Below, piece after piece: positions 34,484-46,520 of a stretch of DNA of 64,000 nt. Location of the stretch: positions 1-64,000 of the forward strand of contig DATFGQ010000065.1 in assembly GCA_035249305.1 (NCBI GenBank), in the 5' to 3' direction. Positions within the stretch are counted from its first letter, which is position 1. The number at the start of each line of letters is the position of its first letter. The notes beneath the pieces are model-generated. The model did no database searches. It was not told the DNA's origin and saw only the letters and a list, made by a program, of their open reading frames with translations. Both the position numbers and the translations under genes were made by a program. The DNA is from DASUNP01 sp035249305. GTDB taxonomy: Bacteria > Acidobacteriota > Blastocatellia > UBA7656.

Positions 34484-35407
34484 TTACGCCCCCACTCGCT
34501 TTACATACTCGGAGAGCGCCTCGAGGTTTCGGTCATCCAAATAAGCCAAGTATCTATACTGCTCTTCCTCAGAGAGCGTGAGATAAATCCTCTCGGGGCC
34601 TAGAATAACTATGGGCACGTCTTCCCGTCTTTCTAGCTTTGCCCCGCACTTCTCGATAGCCGCCGCGAATTGTCCCTCGTAATATATCCCCCTGCCTAGA
34701 CAATACGCGTAAACTTGCTTGAGGTCGCGGCCGGCCCTGTGGAGCCTGTTCGGGTTAAGCCACAAAGGCATGAGCTCGCCGAGGCGCTGAGGGTTCCTGT
34801 ATATAAAGTCGGTTATCTCGTCATCATCCGGCTCAAGTATGCCAAGCTCCATCAGCCGCAGCCCCGCGTACCCCTTGTATTTTTCATACGCCGAATTATG
34901 CAGGTGTTCCCTGAGGACCTCGACATACGCAATAAACCCATAGTCTTTTGAAGACGCCGTGGGCGCCGACGGCGCAGGGGCGGCGTAGTAATTCCCCAAA
35001 ACGATCAGGGCCTTCATGTGGAGGTCACGCTGGAGGCCTTCCCTTTTAATTATGCAGGCGTCAAAGCGCCCCCACTGCCTTATCACTCCGAGCACCTTGG
35101 TGAACCCTTCAGGCGGCGTGTATGCGCCGATCAGATCGAGCATATATTCGGCATAGCGCTTAGGCTCAGGTCTGATGGGCTGCCAAGCCTGCACGATAAG
35201 TCGCAACGCCTCGTCAAAGGCTGTCTTGGCTACGGCCCTTTCAGACGAGTCACGCAGAGTCACTTCGATATACTCTTGTATGCCGCCTAGAGCAATTAAA
35301 TCTTGGGCGCGGTCCCCATAAAGTAATCTCCTAAGCTCAAGGCGCCACCGCTCTATAGTAGGCTCCTGCTTTAACAGCTCTTTTTCTTTCATCAAATCAC
35401 GACTCAT
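34484..35407 (-). CDS. Unrecognised helical protein, middle gene of PIN-like operon
   Basis: 307 residues, mainly alpha-helical with a HEAT-like look (YGFIAYVEVLREHLHNSAYEKYKGYAGLRLMELGIL) and one Ala/Pro/Ser linker near residue 175. No catalytic motif recognised. The start at 35407 is set by CGGAGG 6 nt upstream, a sequence that also encodes the end of the preceding gene; the two overlap by 11 nt, so translation is coupled. The longer frame to 35494 is not used. Confidence 0.72.
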   Translation of the reverse strand: MSRDLMKEKELLKQEPTIERWRLELRRLLYGDRAQDLIALGGIQEYIEVTLRDSSERAVAKTAFDEALRLIVQAWQPIRPEPKRYAEYMLDLIGAYTPPEGFTKVLGVIRQWGRFDACIIKREGLQRDLHMKALIVLGNYYAAPAPSAPTASSKDYGFIAYVEVLREHLHNSAYEKYKGYAGLRLMELGILEPDDDEITDFIYRNPQRLGELMPLWLNPNRLHRAGRDLKQVYAYCLGRGIYYEGQFAAAIEKCGAKLERREDVPIVILGPERIYLTLSEEEQYRYLAYLDDRNLEALSEYVKRVGA

Positions 35408-36236
35408 TTTGAGCCTCCGGAAATGCATTATAATAACTGTCCAGGAGTCTGCACAATGACTCGCCGCGGCAGATGTTAGGGATTCTGATCTCATTTTTGT
35501 CGATCAAGACAGGCCAGATCTCGACCTCGTCCACGGGGATTGGCCCAACCACGTATTCGTCTACGCCTTCGCCCAGCGGCCCGCTAGGCTTCAGTCCGAT
35601 CGTAGTGCCGCACCTGGGCTTGTCCTCGTCCCTGGACGGGTGGAAGATCTCCGAATCGAAGGCGTCCAGCACGGTCGGGACCCGCGCCAACTTGTTGTCT
35701 TTGAGGAAATCGGCCGGACAACGCAGTATCACCGCATACAGTGGGATGCGATCATTCGGGATGCCTAGTTTGTAGGCCGACAGCGGTACTTTATCCTTTA
35801 GAAGGTCTAAGCTGGTCCACCAGGTAATGCCACGGAACCCCTTGAGACTACCCTCGGCGTACCAACTGAGTTTAATCCACCCTTGATTCCTGTAATGGTC
35901 ATTTGTCAATAGCCACCAGATATCTTCGTTATTGTTCTCTGTGGTCGGGACCGCAGTCCATACGTCCGCGCTCCTTGCAACCTGCATTGCCCCGCTGAGA
36001 CGGTAGAGGAACCCCCCTTTAGGGGGCTCGGCCGCGCGGCCTTTCCCGCCCACTTTGTAATCATTATTTTCCAGCAGCCGGTCATAGTCATCGTCCGTCA
36101 GGCTGTAGGGATGCTCCAAGGGCGGCTCCATTTGCAGCATCTCCTCGTGTAATCTCTTTAAGGCGTCGGCGTAGGTTTGCTGCCTGACAGAGCCGATCCT
36201 TTGCCGAACTTTATGGATGTTTTCGTAATCCGACAT
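35397..36236 (-). CDS. Unrecognised protein, first gene of PIN-like operon (ADP-ribosyltransferase-like pattern possible)
   Basis: 279 residues. A helical N-terminal 60 residues is followed by a mixed alpha/beta domain. By eye the order Arg79 in FLYRLSG, WWTS at 139-142 and Glu227 in DEYVVGPIPVDEVEI recalls the R-S-E order of ADP-ribosyltransferase folds. This is weak and untested. Trp-rich segments (IWWLL, ITWW) stand out. The ATG at 36236 has GAGG 7 nt upstream. A promoter and an inverted repeat lie in the 165-nt leader. Confidence 0.7.
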   Translation of the reverse strand: MSDYENIHKVRQRIGSVRQQTYADALKRLHEEMLQMEPPLEHPYSLTDDDYDRLLENNDYKVGGKGRAAEPPKGGFLYRLSGAMQVARSADVWTAVPTTENNNEDIWWLLTNDHYRNQGWIKLSWYAEGSLKGFRGITWWTSLDLLKDKVPLSAYKLGIPNDRIPLYAVILRCPADFLKDNKLARVPTVLDAFDSEIFHPSRDEDKPRCGTTIGLKPSGPLGEGVDEYVVGPIPVDEVEIWPVLIDKNEIRIPNICRGESLCRLLDSYYNAFPEAQNES

Positions 36237-36340
36237 ACACAACCTCAAGGTTAGAAGTATCGGGCGAAGTGGACGCCAGATGGCAAAAACCAGAATGAAT
36301 CAAACCATCAAATCGGTGCAATTAACTCGCGTCTTTGAAA

Positions 36341-36437
36341 GGCCAGATAACCTTTTTTCTGGCCATCTGTTTGGGCCGTTGGGTAAACCCTCTACCGGTC
36401 AGTAACCGTGTTTACAGGAAGCGATCAGAAAAGTCAA
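36341..36437 (-). promoter_or_regulatory. Promoter and leader hairpin of the PIN-like operon
   Basis: Minus-strand TTGACT (36437-36432) and TAAACA (36414-36409) are 17 nt apart, start near 36402. Within the leader, GGCCAGA / TCTGGCC (36341-36347 and 36358-36364) is a 7-bp inverted repeat with a 10-nt loop. A second, partial CAGATGGC/GCCATCTG match lies across it. The long leader suggests an operator or RNA control site. Nothing else is seen in 36237-36507. Confidence 0.45.
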
Positions 36438-36507
36438 GCGGGGCCGCCGGGCGGCAGTAAGAAAGCGCTTCTTCCGGTCGTCTCCAGGCGTTTGTTAGGT
36501 CGAGACC

Positions 36508-37854
36508 TTATTCGGGCAAGTCCTCCTCTTTAGGCTCGGGCAGCCAGAAGCTCGCTATCAACCCGATCGCGAACATCAGGAAAGCCGTGCCGGCCGCCGC
36601 GTAAGCGAGCTTTGTCGGCACGCTCTCGCCCGGCATGCGCATCTGCAATTGTGTGGTCAGCAACGCCGCCGAAGTCCCTATCATTCGCCCGCCTACGTTG
36701 GCCGAAAAGCTTTCGCCCGTGCCGCGCAGGTGCGTCGGGTAGACCCTCGGCAGGTAGTTCCCCCAGAAGCTGAATTGCGCCACCGTCAAGAGCCCCGCGA
36801 AGAAGATGCCCCACTGTAACATCTGAAGGCTGGCCGTGGCGGCGAAGATGAATACCGCGGGAACGATGATGAGGCCCGGTATCTGAAATGTCCTGACAAG
36901 CCAACGGCGCGATATGATCCTCACGGCGAGAAACGCGAGCAGGAAGCGCCCCACCAGCCCCCCGATCTCCTGTATCAGTTGGACCGTCCCGGCCCTCTCA
37001 AGCTGTTGAGGTCTCGGCAGCCCCGCGACCTCGGGCAGGCCGGGGACGATCTGCGGGATCTGCTGAATCGCTCCGAACGCCACGGCGAAACTGCACGCCA
37101 CCATCAAAGTAGAGACCAGCGTGGTCCGCTTAAACCTGGGATTGAAGATCTCGGTTATGCTCGGGCGCTTGAGCGTGCCCGCCGCTTTCTTCTCTTTCCA
37201 CATCGGGGATTCGGGCAGGAATGGGCGAATGATAATCAGCGGGATCGCCGGGATCACCCCTGAGATGAGCGTGTATCGCCACGCTTCGTGAACGCCGTGA
37301 ATGGCGGGCAGCGAGTCGTGGTACTTCGCGGCTAACACGAAAGCCCCGCTCACCATAAAACCGCCGAGCGACGAGAAGGCTTGCGTGTAACCTAAGACTT
37401 GCTCGCGCTGCTTCGGGTCCTGGAAAAGCTCTGCCAGCCATGCCACGGCCGCGACGAACTCGACGCACACCCCGACAAAGGTAGTGCAGCGCAAGACGAG
37501 CAACATCGGCAGCGACGTGGCGAAGCCCGCCGCCAGGGCCGAGAAGGCGTAAACCAGTATGCTGTAGACGAGGACTCTTCTCCGCCCGAACCTGTCGGTC
37601 AGATATCCGCCGAGCAATCCGAAGACGCCGCCGCACACCGCGGGCACGTAGAAGAACAGGTCGCGCCAATGAAGGAACTCCGGCGAGCCCGGCTGCAAGC
37701 CGCCCAACTGCTGCAACGCCGGCGGGAGGATGAGCGGCAGCATCAGCAGCTCGTAAGTGTCAAAGGCAAACCCCAGCGCGGCTACGATGCAGATCAGCCA
37801 CTGGATCTTACTTAACCCTTTCGACTCGGTTTTCATTTCGGCCATAATAATCAT
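36508..37854 (-). CDS. MFS transporter (sugar/carboxylate symporter type)
   Basis: 448 residues with 12 predicted helices. MFS landmarks: GYLTDRFGRRRVLVYS between helices 2-3, and the loop FLPESPMWKEKKAAGTLKRP before helix 7. Substrate not predictable. The first ATG (37854) is crowded by its SD, so MAEMKTESKG from 37845, 10 nt after GGAG, is equally likely. It follows the sodium symporter by 13 nt and is the last gene of a three-gene transport operon. Confidence 0.85.
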   Translation of the reverse strand: MIIMAEMKTESKGLSKIQWLICIVAALGFAFDTYELLMLPLILPPALQQLGGLQPGSPEFLHWRDLFFYVPAVCGGVFGLLGGYLTDRFGRRRVLVYSILVYAFSALAAGFATSLPMLLVLRCTTFVGVCVEFVAAVAWLAELFQDPKQREQVLGYTQAFSSLGGFMVSGAFVLAAKYHDSLPAIHGVHEAWRYTLISGVIPAIPLIIIRPFLPESPMWKEKKAAGTLKRPSITEIFNPRFKRTTLVSTLMVACSFAVAFGAIQQIPQIVPGLPEVAGLPRPQQLERAGTVQLIQEIGGLVGRFLLAFLAVRIISRRWLVRTFQIPGLIIVPAVFIFAATASLQMLQWGIFFAGLLTVAQFSFWGNYLPRVYPTHLRGTGESFSANVGGRMIGTSAALLTTQLQMRMPGESVPTKLAYAAAGTAFLMFAIGLIASFWLPEPKEEDLPE

Positions 37855-37867
37855 TCTCCGTCGACGG

Positions 37868-39490
37868 TCACTCCGGGCGCCGCCGTTCTGGAAAGTAGCG
37901 CTCCACTGTCGCGCGGCTCGGCCCCCTGGTCATCAAAGAGACTACGATCATCAACACGGCCGAGATTATAGTCATAGGCACTACGGGCAGGAACCCGAAG
38001 ACCGTCGCCCCGGCAGGCCCTCGCGACAAGATGTCGACTCCGCCTACAGACCAGAAGGGCGCGGGCGAAGGCGGGACGAGCGATTGAAAGACCGCGACCG
38101 CTACGACGGCCGAGGCCGCCCAGACTGTGCTCGCCAGCGCGCCCCAGCGCGTGCTCCTCTTCCAGAAGAGCGCCGCCACCAGAAGCGGCGTCAGCGCGGC
38201 GTAGCCCGAGAATGCGTACTGCGTGGCGAGCGCAAAGATGCTTTCGGGAACGCGCAACGCTATCGCGTAGGCGACTATCGTCAACACGACCACGAATATG
38301 CGACCCGTCTGCACCTGCACGCGTTCGCCGAATCGCTGTTTGCCGCCGTAGAAGGCGAAGAAGTCTTCGGCGAACATCGTAGAGAGCGCGAGTATCTGAG
38401 AATCGCTCGCCATCACGGCGGCCATCACGCCCGCGCCCAGAATGCCCGCAAGCCACAGCGGCGCGTAGCGGTCGAGCAACAACAAGAGCACGTCGTCTCC
38501 GCTCGATTGTCGTCTGAGGTCGTCGCGCTCAGCGGGCAGCAGGCGCGGCCCTTCTGCGGCGAGACGCGAGCGGGCCTCAAGCTTCGCTTCGATCTGCGGA
38601 GACTCTTTGACGCTGTTGGCCGCCACGCCCAGGAAGACGCACGGGACCCACAGCGCGACCATGCAGAGCGGATAAAAGATCACGGTCTTTTTGAACTGGC
38701 TCATCCGTCGCGCGGTCAGACAGAAGATGGCGATGTGCGGGAAGGCTATCGAAGAGAGCGGGATGAACATGTAGCTCAGGAAGGCCGTGGGCGAGAACCG
38801 CTCGCGCGTCAGCAGGTAACCTGTCGACGGATTATTCAAAGCTTCGATCGCAGAGCTGAATCCGCCCATCCCCGCGCCGATGATTATCAACGCGATCACC
38901 CCGAACAGCAGGAAGAGCGAGCTTTGAAAAGTGTTGACCATCGCCGTCCCGCGCATGCCGCCGAAAAAGACGTAGCCCATCACCACCATCGCCACGACCG
39001 CGCCGCCCAGCCAGTAAGGTATTCGCCCGCCGCTTATCGCGTAGAGCGCGGTCCCGCCGCCCATCACGCCGATGATGATGTACGGGACCAGCAGCGCGGC
39101 CTGGACAAAAAAGATGACCGTCCCTATGTGAGAGCATTCCCAGCGGTCGCGGAACATCTGCACGGGCGTCATGAAGCCATACCTTCGGCCGAGCGCCCAT
39201 ATGCGTGTGCCTATGAAGAAGAGCGACAGCGGTATGATGAGCGCCGACGAAGAGGCCATCAGCCCGTAGGTCACTATGCCGTTTGAAAACGCGTGGCCGG
39301 ACGAGCCGAGTATGGCGAACGCCGTCATGTTCGTGCCGAACAGCGAGAGCAGAAAGACGAACGGGCCGAGAGAGCGGCTGGCCAGGAAATACTCTTCGGC
39401 GCGCGCGCCGCCCGCCGATTTGCGGAAGGCGAATATGCCGATGTAGAGGACTACGCCGAGGTAGAGGAATACGACTATCGCGGGTATCAA
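37868..39490 (-). CDS. Sodium:solute symporter (SSS family)
   Basis: 540 residues with about 13 helices, starting IPAIVVFLYLGVVLYIGIF and containing the family segment EEYFLASRSLGPFVFLLSLF near residues 31-50 and the sodium-site-rich helices SLFGTNMTAFAILGSSGHAF. SSS members take up sugars, amino acids, pantothenate or carboxylates with Na+. It starts with TTG overlapping the DUF3311 stop by 4 nt (AAGGTG upstream), the arrangement seen for DUF3311/SSS pairs. Confidence 0.9.
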   Translation of the reverse strand: MIPAIVVFLYLGVVLYIGIFAFRKSAGGARAEEYFLASRSLGPFVFLLSLFGTNMTAFAILGSSGHAFSNGIVTYGLMASSSALIIPLSLFFIGTRIWALGRRYGFMTPVQMFRDRWECSHIGTVIFFVQAALLVPYIIIGVMGGGTALYAISGGRIPYWLGGAVVAMVVMGYVFFGGMRGTAMVNTFQSSLFLLFGVIALIIIGAGMGGFSSAIEALNNPSTGYLLTRERFSPTAFLSYMFIPLSSIAFPHIAIFCLTARRMSQFKKTVIFYPLCMVALWVPCVFLGVAANSVKESPQIEAKLEARSRLAAEGPRLLPAERDDLRRQSSGDDVLLLLLDRYAPLWLAGILGAGVMAAVMASDSQILALSTMFAEDFFAFYGGKQRFGERVQVQTGRIFVVVLTIVAYAIALRVPESIFALATQYAFSGYAALTPLLVAALFWKRSTRWGALASTVWAASAVVAVAVFQSLVPPSPAPFWSVGGVDILSRGPAGATVFGFLPVVPMTIISAVLMIVVSLMTRGPSRATVERYFPERRRPE

Positions 39491-39741
39491 CGCGCTTCAC
39501 CTTCCTCGATTCTGTTTGATGAGCTGTCGTCGGCTCCCGCCTCTGCCTCAAGATGCGCGGGCCACGCAGTCTTGACCAGCAGCCACATTAGGAGAGAAAC
39601 CGCGACGGTGAAGCAGGCGTGATAAAAAAGTCCTACGGGGAGAAAGCCGAGCACGAGCGGTTCGGCCGTGCTCCAAAACCAGAAATCCTGGTGCAACACG
39701 ACGAGCGCAACGACAATCAGGGCGAGCAAGAACTTTTTCAT
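39487..39741 (-). CDS. DUF3311 small membrane protein
   Basis: 84 residues, two membrane helices (LLALIVVALVVLHQ and VGLFYHACFTVAVSLLMWLLV) with the DUF3311 motif HQDFWFW and GFLPVGLFYH. These small proteins accompany sodium:solute symporters and are thought to be subunits. It overlaps the symporter start by 4 nt. Confidence 0.85.
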   Translation of the reverse strand: MKKFLLALIVVALVVLHQDFWFWSTAEPLVLGFLPVGLFYHACFTVAVSLLMWLLVKTAWPAHLEAEAGADDSSSNRIEEGEAR

Positions 39742-39883
39742 CTCTTATGCGTTGCAACCGGGTCCTGAGTCTCGACGTACTATCGCATGGCGGTTCGCTA
39801 AATTGCAACTTCCAAGAGTCGCTTGCTAGAATTACTTGGTTCACGAACACAATTAAAAGGTCAAGGGAGTAACATCGATCAAC

Positions 39884-43063
<3,180 letters not shown>

Positions 43064-43065
43064 TA

Positions 43066-43179
43066 TGTAGGGGCGGGGCTTGTACCCGCCCGCGACCCGT
43101 CAGAACGGGTTCCCCGCGTCAGCGCGATTACGTCATCGTCCTTCGGACGATCCGGGCAGCCACGAGGGCTGCCCCTACA
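43066..43179. repeat. MITE-like element with 9-bp terminal inverted repeats and serial hairpins
   Basis: TGTAGGGGC at the left end and GCCCCTACA at the right. Between them are at least four consecutive hairpins: GGGCGGG...CCCGCCC, ACCCGTCAGAACGGGT, CGTCCTTCGGACG and GGGCAGCC...GGCTGCCC. It lies 3 nt after the Oar-like gene's stop. No coding content. Confidence 0.8.
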
Positions 43180-43217
43180 GGGTTCTTTCAATCGCAGGAC
43201 AAAATAAGGAGGCTTGA

Positions 43218-44678
43218 ATGCCAAAACGAACCGGCCCCCCTTTACAAAGTTTAGTTATCGCACTTTCGTTTATCTTGATCATGCTCTCGCAAGCGAAGGC
43301 CGAGGACTGGTCGCAGTTCCGCGGCCCTAACGGGACGGGCATCTCTTCGTCGAAGGGATTGCCCGTCGAGTTCGGCGCGCAGAAGAATCTTGTCTGGAAG
43401 ACGGACCTGCCCGCGGGCCATTCTTCGCCCGTGCTCGGGCGCACTCGAATCTTCTTGACCGCGTTTGAGAACAACAAGCTATTGACGATCTGCCTGGACC
43501 GCCAGAGCGGCAGGGTGCTCTGGAAGCGCGAGGTGCCGCGCTCGCGCACAGACCGTTTGTTGAAGCCGAACAACCCCGCGTCGCCGAGCCCCGTCACCGA
43601 CGGCGAGAACGTCTACGCCTTCTTCCAGGACTTCGGCCTTGTAGCCTACAAGGGCGACGGCGCGGAGATGTGGCGTATTCCGCTCGGCCCCTTCAACAGC
43701 CAGTGGGGCATGGGCGCCTCGCCCATCCTTTCGGGCGACAAGGTCATTCTCGCCTGCGACCAGGACACGAACTCTTTCCTGATCGCCGTCGATAAGAAGA
43801 GCGGCCGCGTAAAGTGGAAGACAGACCGGCCGCAAGTCGTCTCGGGCTACTCGACGCCGATCCTCTACAAGCCGAAGGGCGGGACTGAGCAGGTAGTCGT
43901 GCCTGAATCGTTCCAGCTCACCGCTTATTCGGTCGAGACGGGCGAGAAGGTCTGGTGGGTGCGCGGGCTCGCCTGCGAGATGAAGTCTATACCTGCGGTC
44001 GAAGGCGACGTGATCTACATCAATGGGTGGGGCTTTCCCGATAACCAGCCGGGCAAGCAGGTCGCCGTGCGCCCTTTCGAAGAGGCGCTCCCGACGTATG
44101 ACACGAATAAGGACGGGAAGATTTCCAAGGCCGAGGCGGTCGCAGCGCAGGACCAGAAGCTAAAGGTCCAAGGTTATTTCGAAGTCTTCGACCTCGACCG
44201 CGACGGTCTATTGGACGCAAAGGACTGGGGCCTCTACCGCGCGATGATGGCGGCCGAAAACGGGCTGCTGTCGATCAAGCTAGGCGGGCGCGGCGACATG
44301 ACGGAGTCGAGCGTTCGCTGGAAGTATCAGAGGCCGGTCCCCCAAGTCCCTTCGACTCTGCTTTACAAGAACGTGCTTTATATGGTTAATGACGGAGGTG
44401 TGTTGATCTCCTTCGACCCGGCGACCGGCGCCGTCGTAAAGCAGGGCCGCCTGGAAGGCGCGATCGATAAATACTTCGCCTCGCCCGTCGCGGCCGACGA
44501 CAAGATTTACCTGGTCAGCGAGTCCGGCGCGGTTTCGGTCTTAAAGGCCGGCGGCGAGTGGCAGATACTTGCGGTCAACAACCTGGACGACGAATGCTTC
44601 GCCACGCCCGCGATCGCCGACGGGCGGATTTACATCAGGACGCGCGGCGCGCTTTACTGCTTCGCGAAACGCGATTGA
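43218..44678 (+). CDS. Secreted PQQ-like beta-propeller protein with EF-hand insert
   Basis: 486 residues. Signal peptide about 1-27 (ALSFILIMLSQAKA), then the cluster signature DWSQFRGPNGTG and repeated PQQ-type blades (LVWKTDLPAGHSSPVLG, GRVLWKREVP). Two EF-hand-like calcium loops, DTNKDGKISKAEA and DLDRDGLLDAKDW, are inserted around residues 292-335. No methanol-dehydrogenase catalytic domain. AAGGAGG is 6 nt upstream of the ATG. One of five such proteins in 14 kb; probably periplasmic. Confidence 0.9.
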   Translation: MPKRTGPPLQSLVIALSFILIMLSQAKAEDWSQFRGPNGTGISSSKGLPVEFGAQKNLVWKTDLPAGHSSPVLGRTRIFLTAFENNKLLTICLDRQSGRVLWKREVPRSRTDRLLKPNNPASPSPVTDGENVYAFFQDFGLVAYKGDGAEMWRIPLGPFNSQWGMGASPILSGDKVILACDQDTNSFLIAVDKKSGRVKWKTDRPQVVSGYSTPILYKPKGGTEQVVVPESFQLTAYSVETGEKVWWVRGLACEMKSIPAVEGDVIYINGWGFPDNQPGKQVAVRPFEEALPTYDTNKDGKISKAEAVAAQDQKLKVQGYFEVFDLDRDGLLDAKDWGLYRAMMAAENGLLSIKLGGRGDMTESSVRWKYQRPVPQVPSTLLYKNVLYMVNDGGVLISFDPATGAVVKQGRLEGAIDKYFASPVAADDKIYLVSESGAVSVLKAGGEWQILAVNNLDDECFATPAIADGRIYIRTRGALYCFAKRD

Positions 44679-44685
44679 GAGAGAG

Positions 44686-45171
44686 ATGACTGGCGGAATA
44701 AAAAAGGAGAGAAAGCCTTCTATGGTATGGGTGATATTCGCACTGGGCGCGGCCCTGGCCTGGGGCCTCTACGGCCCCACGCTACACCGCGGGCAGGTGC
44801 AGCTTGGGAGCCCCTTGCGCTCGCTGCTCTGCGTCGGGGTGGCTTACTTCTTGATAGCCGTCTTATTCCCGCTTGCGAGTCTTGGGACGCAGGGCGGGCT
44901 CGACCAGTTCAATAAAGGCGGCGTGGTGTGGGCGACCATCGGCGGCGCGCTGGGCGCGTTGGGGGCGATCTGCATCATCTACGCGTTCAGGTCGGGCGGG
45001 CTTCCGAACTACGTGATGCCGCTCGTGTTCGGCGGGGCGCCGGTCATCAACACGCTCTTCTCGATGATCCTCCACCCGCCTCACACCAGGCCGAACCCTC
45101 TGCTCTACGTCGGGTTCCTGCTCGTAGCCCTTGGCGCGGGGATGGTGCTCTACTTCAAGCCGCAGGGCTGA
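44686..45171 (+). CDS. Small multi-pass membrane protein (DMT-like)
   Basis: 161 residues with about four membrane helices (MVWVIFALGAALAWGLYG, VAYFLIAVLFPLASLG, ATIGGALGALGAICIIYAF, LLYVGFLLVALGAGMVLYF). The GLYGP helix and repeated Gly resemble DMT/EamA half-transporters. ATG at 44686 lies 7 nt after the propeller stop; an internal ATG at 44722, 12 nt after GGAG, is an alternative. Function unknown. Confidence 0.75.
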   Translation: MTGGIKKERKPSMVWVIFALGAALAWGLYGPTLHRGQVQLGSPLRSLLCVGVAYFLIAVLFPLASLGTQGGLDQFNKGGVVWATIGGALGALGAICIIYAFRSGGLPNYVMPLVFGGAPVINTLFSMILHPPHTRPNPLLYVGFLLVALGAGMVLYFKPQG

Positions 45172-45186
45172 GACGGCAATCTCCGG

Positions 45187-45768
45187 GTGAGCAAGAGAGT
45201 AAAAATAGGCTTCGCGATCGTGGCCGTGGTGCTGTTGTTCGCGGCCGGTCTCTTCGTCACATTCCTTCGCTTCGTCAAAGTTCCGTCGGCAGGAATGGCT
45301 AACACGATCGTCCCCGGCGACCATCTGGTTATCGCCCCCATCTTTGGAGATATCGAGCGCGGCGACATCATTGAGTTCAAGTACCCGAAGGAACCTTCCA
45401 TAAGATATGTAAAGCGAGTGATCGGGCTGCCGGGCGAAACAATCCAGGTGCGCGACAAAAAGGTGTTTATCAACGGGTCGGAGCTTGCCGAGGCGCGGGT
45501 CTATGTCGAGTACGACTTTGAGACCATGCCTATGAAAGAGGTGTCAAGCGAAGGCTCGGGGAGTTATCGCGTCTACTACTACAAACCAGAGGACGAATCA
45601 TTCACAGACAGCTACCGCCTGACCCCTTACGCGGGGAGAGAGCCATTCCAGATACCCGACGGCCATTATTTCGTGCTAGGCGACAACCGCGACAACAGCG
45701 AAGACAGCCGCTACTGGGGCGCGGTGCCGGGAAATCTCATTGTGGGCAAGTTTTTTACGAAGTATTGA
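45187..45768 (+). CDS. lepB: Signal peptidase I-like protein with atypical active site
   Basis: 193 residues, one N-terminal helix (about 7-26) then an S26 domain. Conserved boxes: VPSAGMANTIVPGD (33-46), the general-base box RYVKRVIGLPGE with K76, and GDNRDNSEDSRYWG. The canonical nucleophile Ser of the SM box (IPSGSM) aligns with Gly36, leaving Ser34 as the only nearby serine. Length and other motifs are normal. GTG start. Membrane-anchored, active side periplasmic. Whether it is active is open. Confidence 0.85.
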   Translation: MSKRVKIGFAIVAVVLLFAAGLFVTFLRFVKVPSAGMANTIVPGDHLVIAPIFGDIERGDIIEFKYPKEPSIRYVKRVIGLPGETIQVRDKKVFINGSELAEARVYVEYDFETMPMKEVSSEGSGSYRVYYYKPEDESFTDSYRLTPYAGREPFQIPDGHYFVLGDNRDNSEDSRYWGAVPGNLIVGKFFTKY

Positions 45769-45777
45769 GAGCGCCGG

Positions 45778-46443
45778 CTATTCGAACTGCTTCTTGAAAT
45801 CAGAGAACTGTTGCTCAAACGTTGAAAGCTGCTCGCGCAGACGCGTGACCTCTTCTTGCAAACTGTTGACCCTCTCCTCCAACGCTTGAGCCTTGCCCAC
45901 GCGCGTCTCCGTCCGGAGCGCTGCTTCTATCTCTTCGACGTCGATCGGGCCGCTTAACAGGTGCGCGTACCTCGACTCTTTCATACCCACCTGGCGCGGG
46001 AGCTTCATCACGAGGTTCTGCCCATCCCTGTCGATCAGCCCTTCGAGCGCCGCCTCTACGTCGGAGAGCGATTCGAAGTTATAAAGCGCGTTCGTGCGCC
46101 CGCGGACCTCGCCGACCGTCTGCGGGCCGCGCAGCATCAGCACGCACATCACAGCCACCTCTTTGTTGTTGAGGTCGAACGCCTCCGGGAAGATGTGGCC
46201 GTACTTAGGGACGCGGCTGTCGACGCCGCGGAACAGCCAGACGAGCTTCTTGTCGCGCAGGGTGTCTAGCGCCTGCGTGACGGTGCGCTCGTCGTAAGAG
46301 ACTACAGGGTCGCGGCTCGACTTCTGATTGCAGGCGTGAGTCAGAGCGTTCAAGCTCAGCGGGTAGTATTCAGGCGTCGTGATCTGCTTTTCTACCAGCG
46401 AGCCGAGCACGCGCACTTCCACCAGGTTCAATAACAGGTCCAT
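45778..46443 (-). CDS. YceH/DUF480-family protein
   Basis: 221 residues: two winged-helix-like domains (VEVRVLGSLVEKQITTPEYYPLS and MCVLMLRGPQTVGEVRGRT) followed by a C-terminal coiled coil from about 185. DUF480 proteins are of unknown function. MDLLLNLVEVRV is taken as start; the frame upstream is only translated heptamer repeat. Its SD-like CAGGA, 8 nt before the ATG, is provided by the repeat. Follows a propeller gene on the same strand. Confidence 0.88.
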   Translation of the reverse strand: MDLLLNLVEVRVLGSLVEKQITTPEYYPLSLNALTHACNQKSSRDPVVSYDERTVTQALDTLRDKKLVWLFRGVDSRVPKYGHIFPEAFDLNNKEVAVMCVLMLRGPQTVGEVRGRTNALYNFESLSDVEAALEGLIDRDGQNLVMKLPRQVGMKESRYAHLLSGPIDVEEIEAALRTETRVGKAQALEERVNSLQEEVTRLREQLSTFEQQFSDFKKQFE

Positions 46444-46448
46444 AGTTG

Positions 46449-46520
46449 AGTCCTGAGTCCTGAGTGCTGAGTCCTGAGTGCCGGTTTTCACTCAGCACTC
46501 AGGACTTTCAACTCAGGACT
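46449..46520. repeat. Heptamer hairpin element, copy D
   Basis: 31-nt arms 46449-46479 and 46490-46520 around loop GCCGGTTTTC; one heptamer of the right arm is altered to ACTTTCA. The element spans the entire 69-nt gap between a propeller gene and yceH-like gene, containing the former's stop and, next to the latter's ATG, an SD-like CAGGA. Confidence 0.9.

Noticed and set aside
37757..39286. 509-residue open frame on the plus strand
   Set aside because: Antisense to the sodium symporter; Arg/His/Asp-rich translation without motifs.
43066..43179. tRNA or structured ncRNA
   Set aside because: Serial hairpins and terminal inverted repeats fit a repeat element; there is no cloverleaf or conserved tRNA box.
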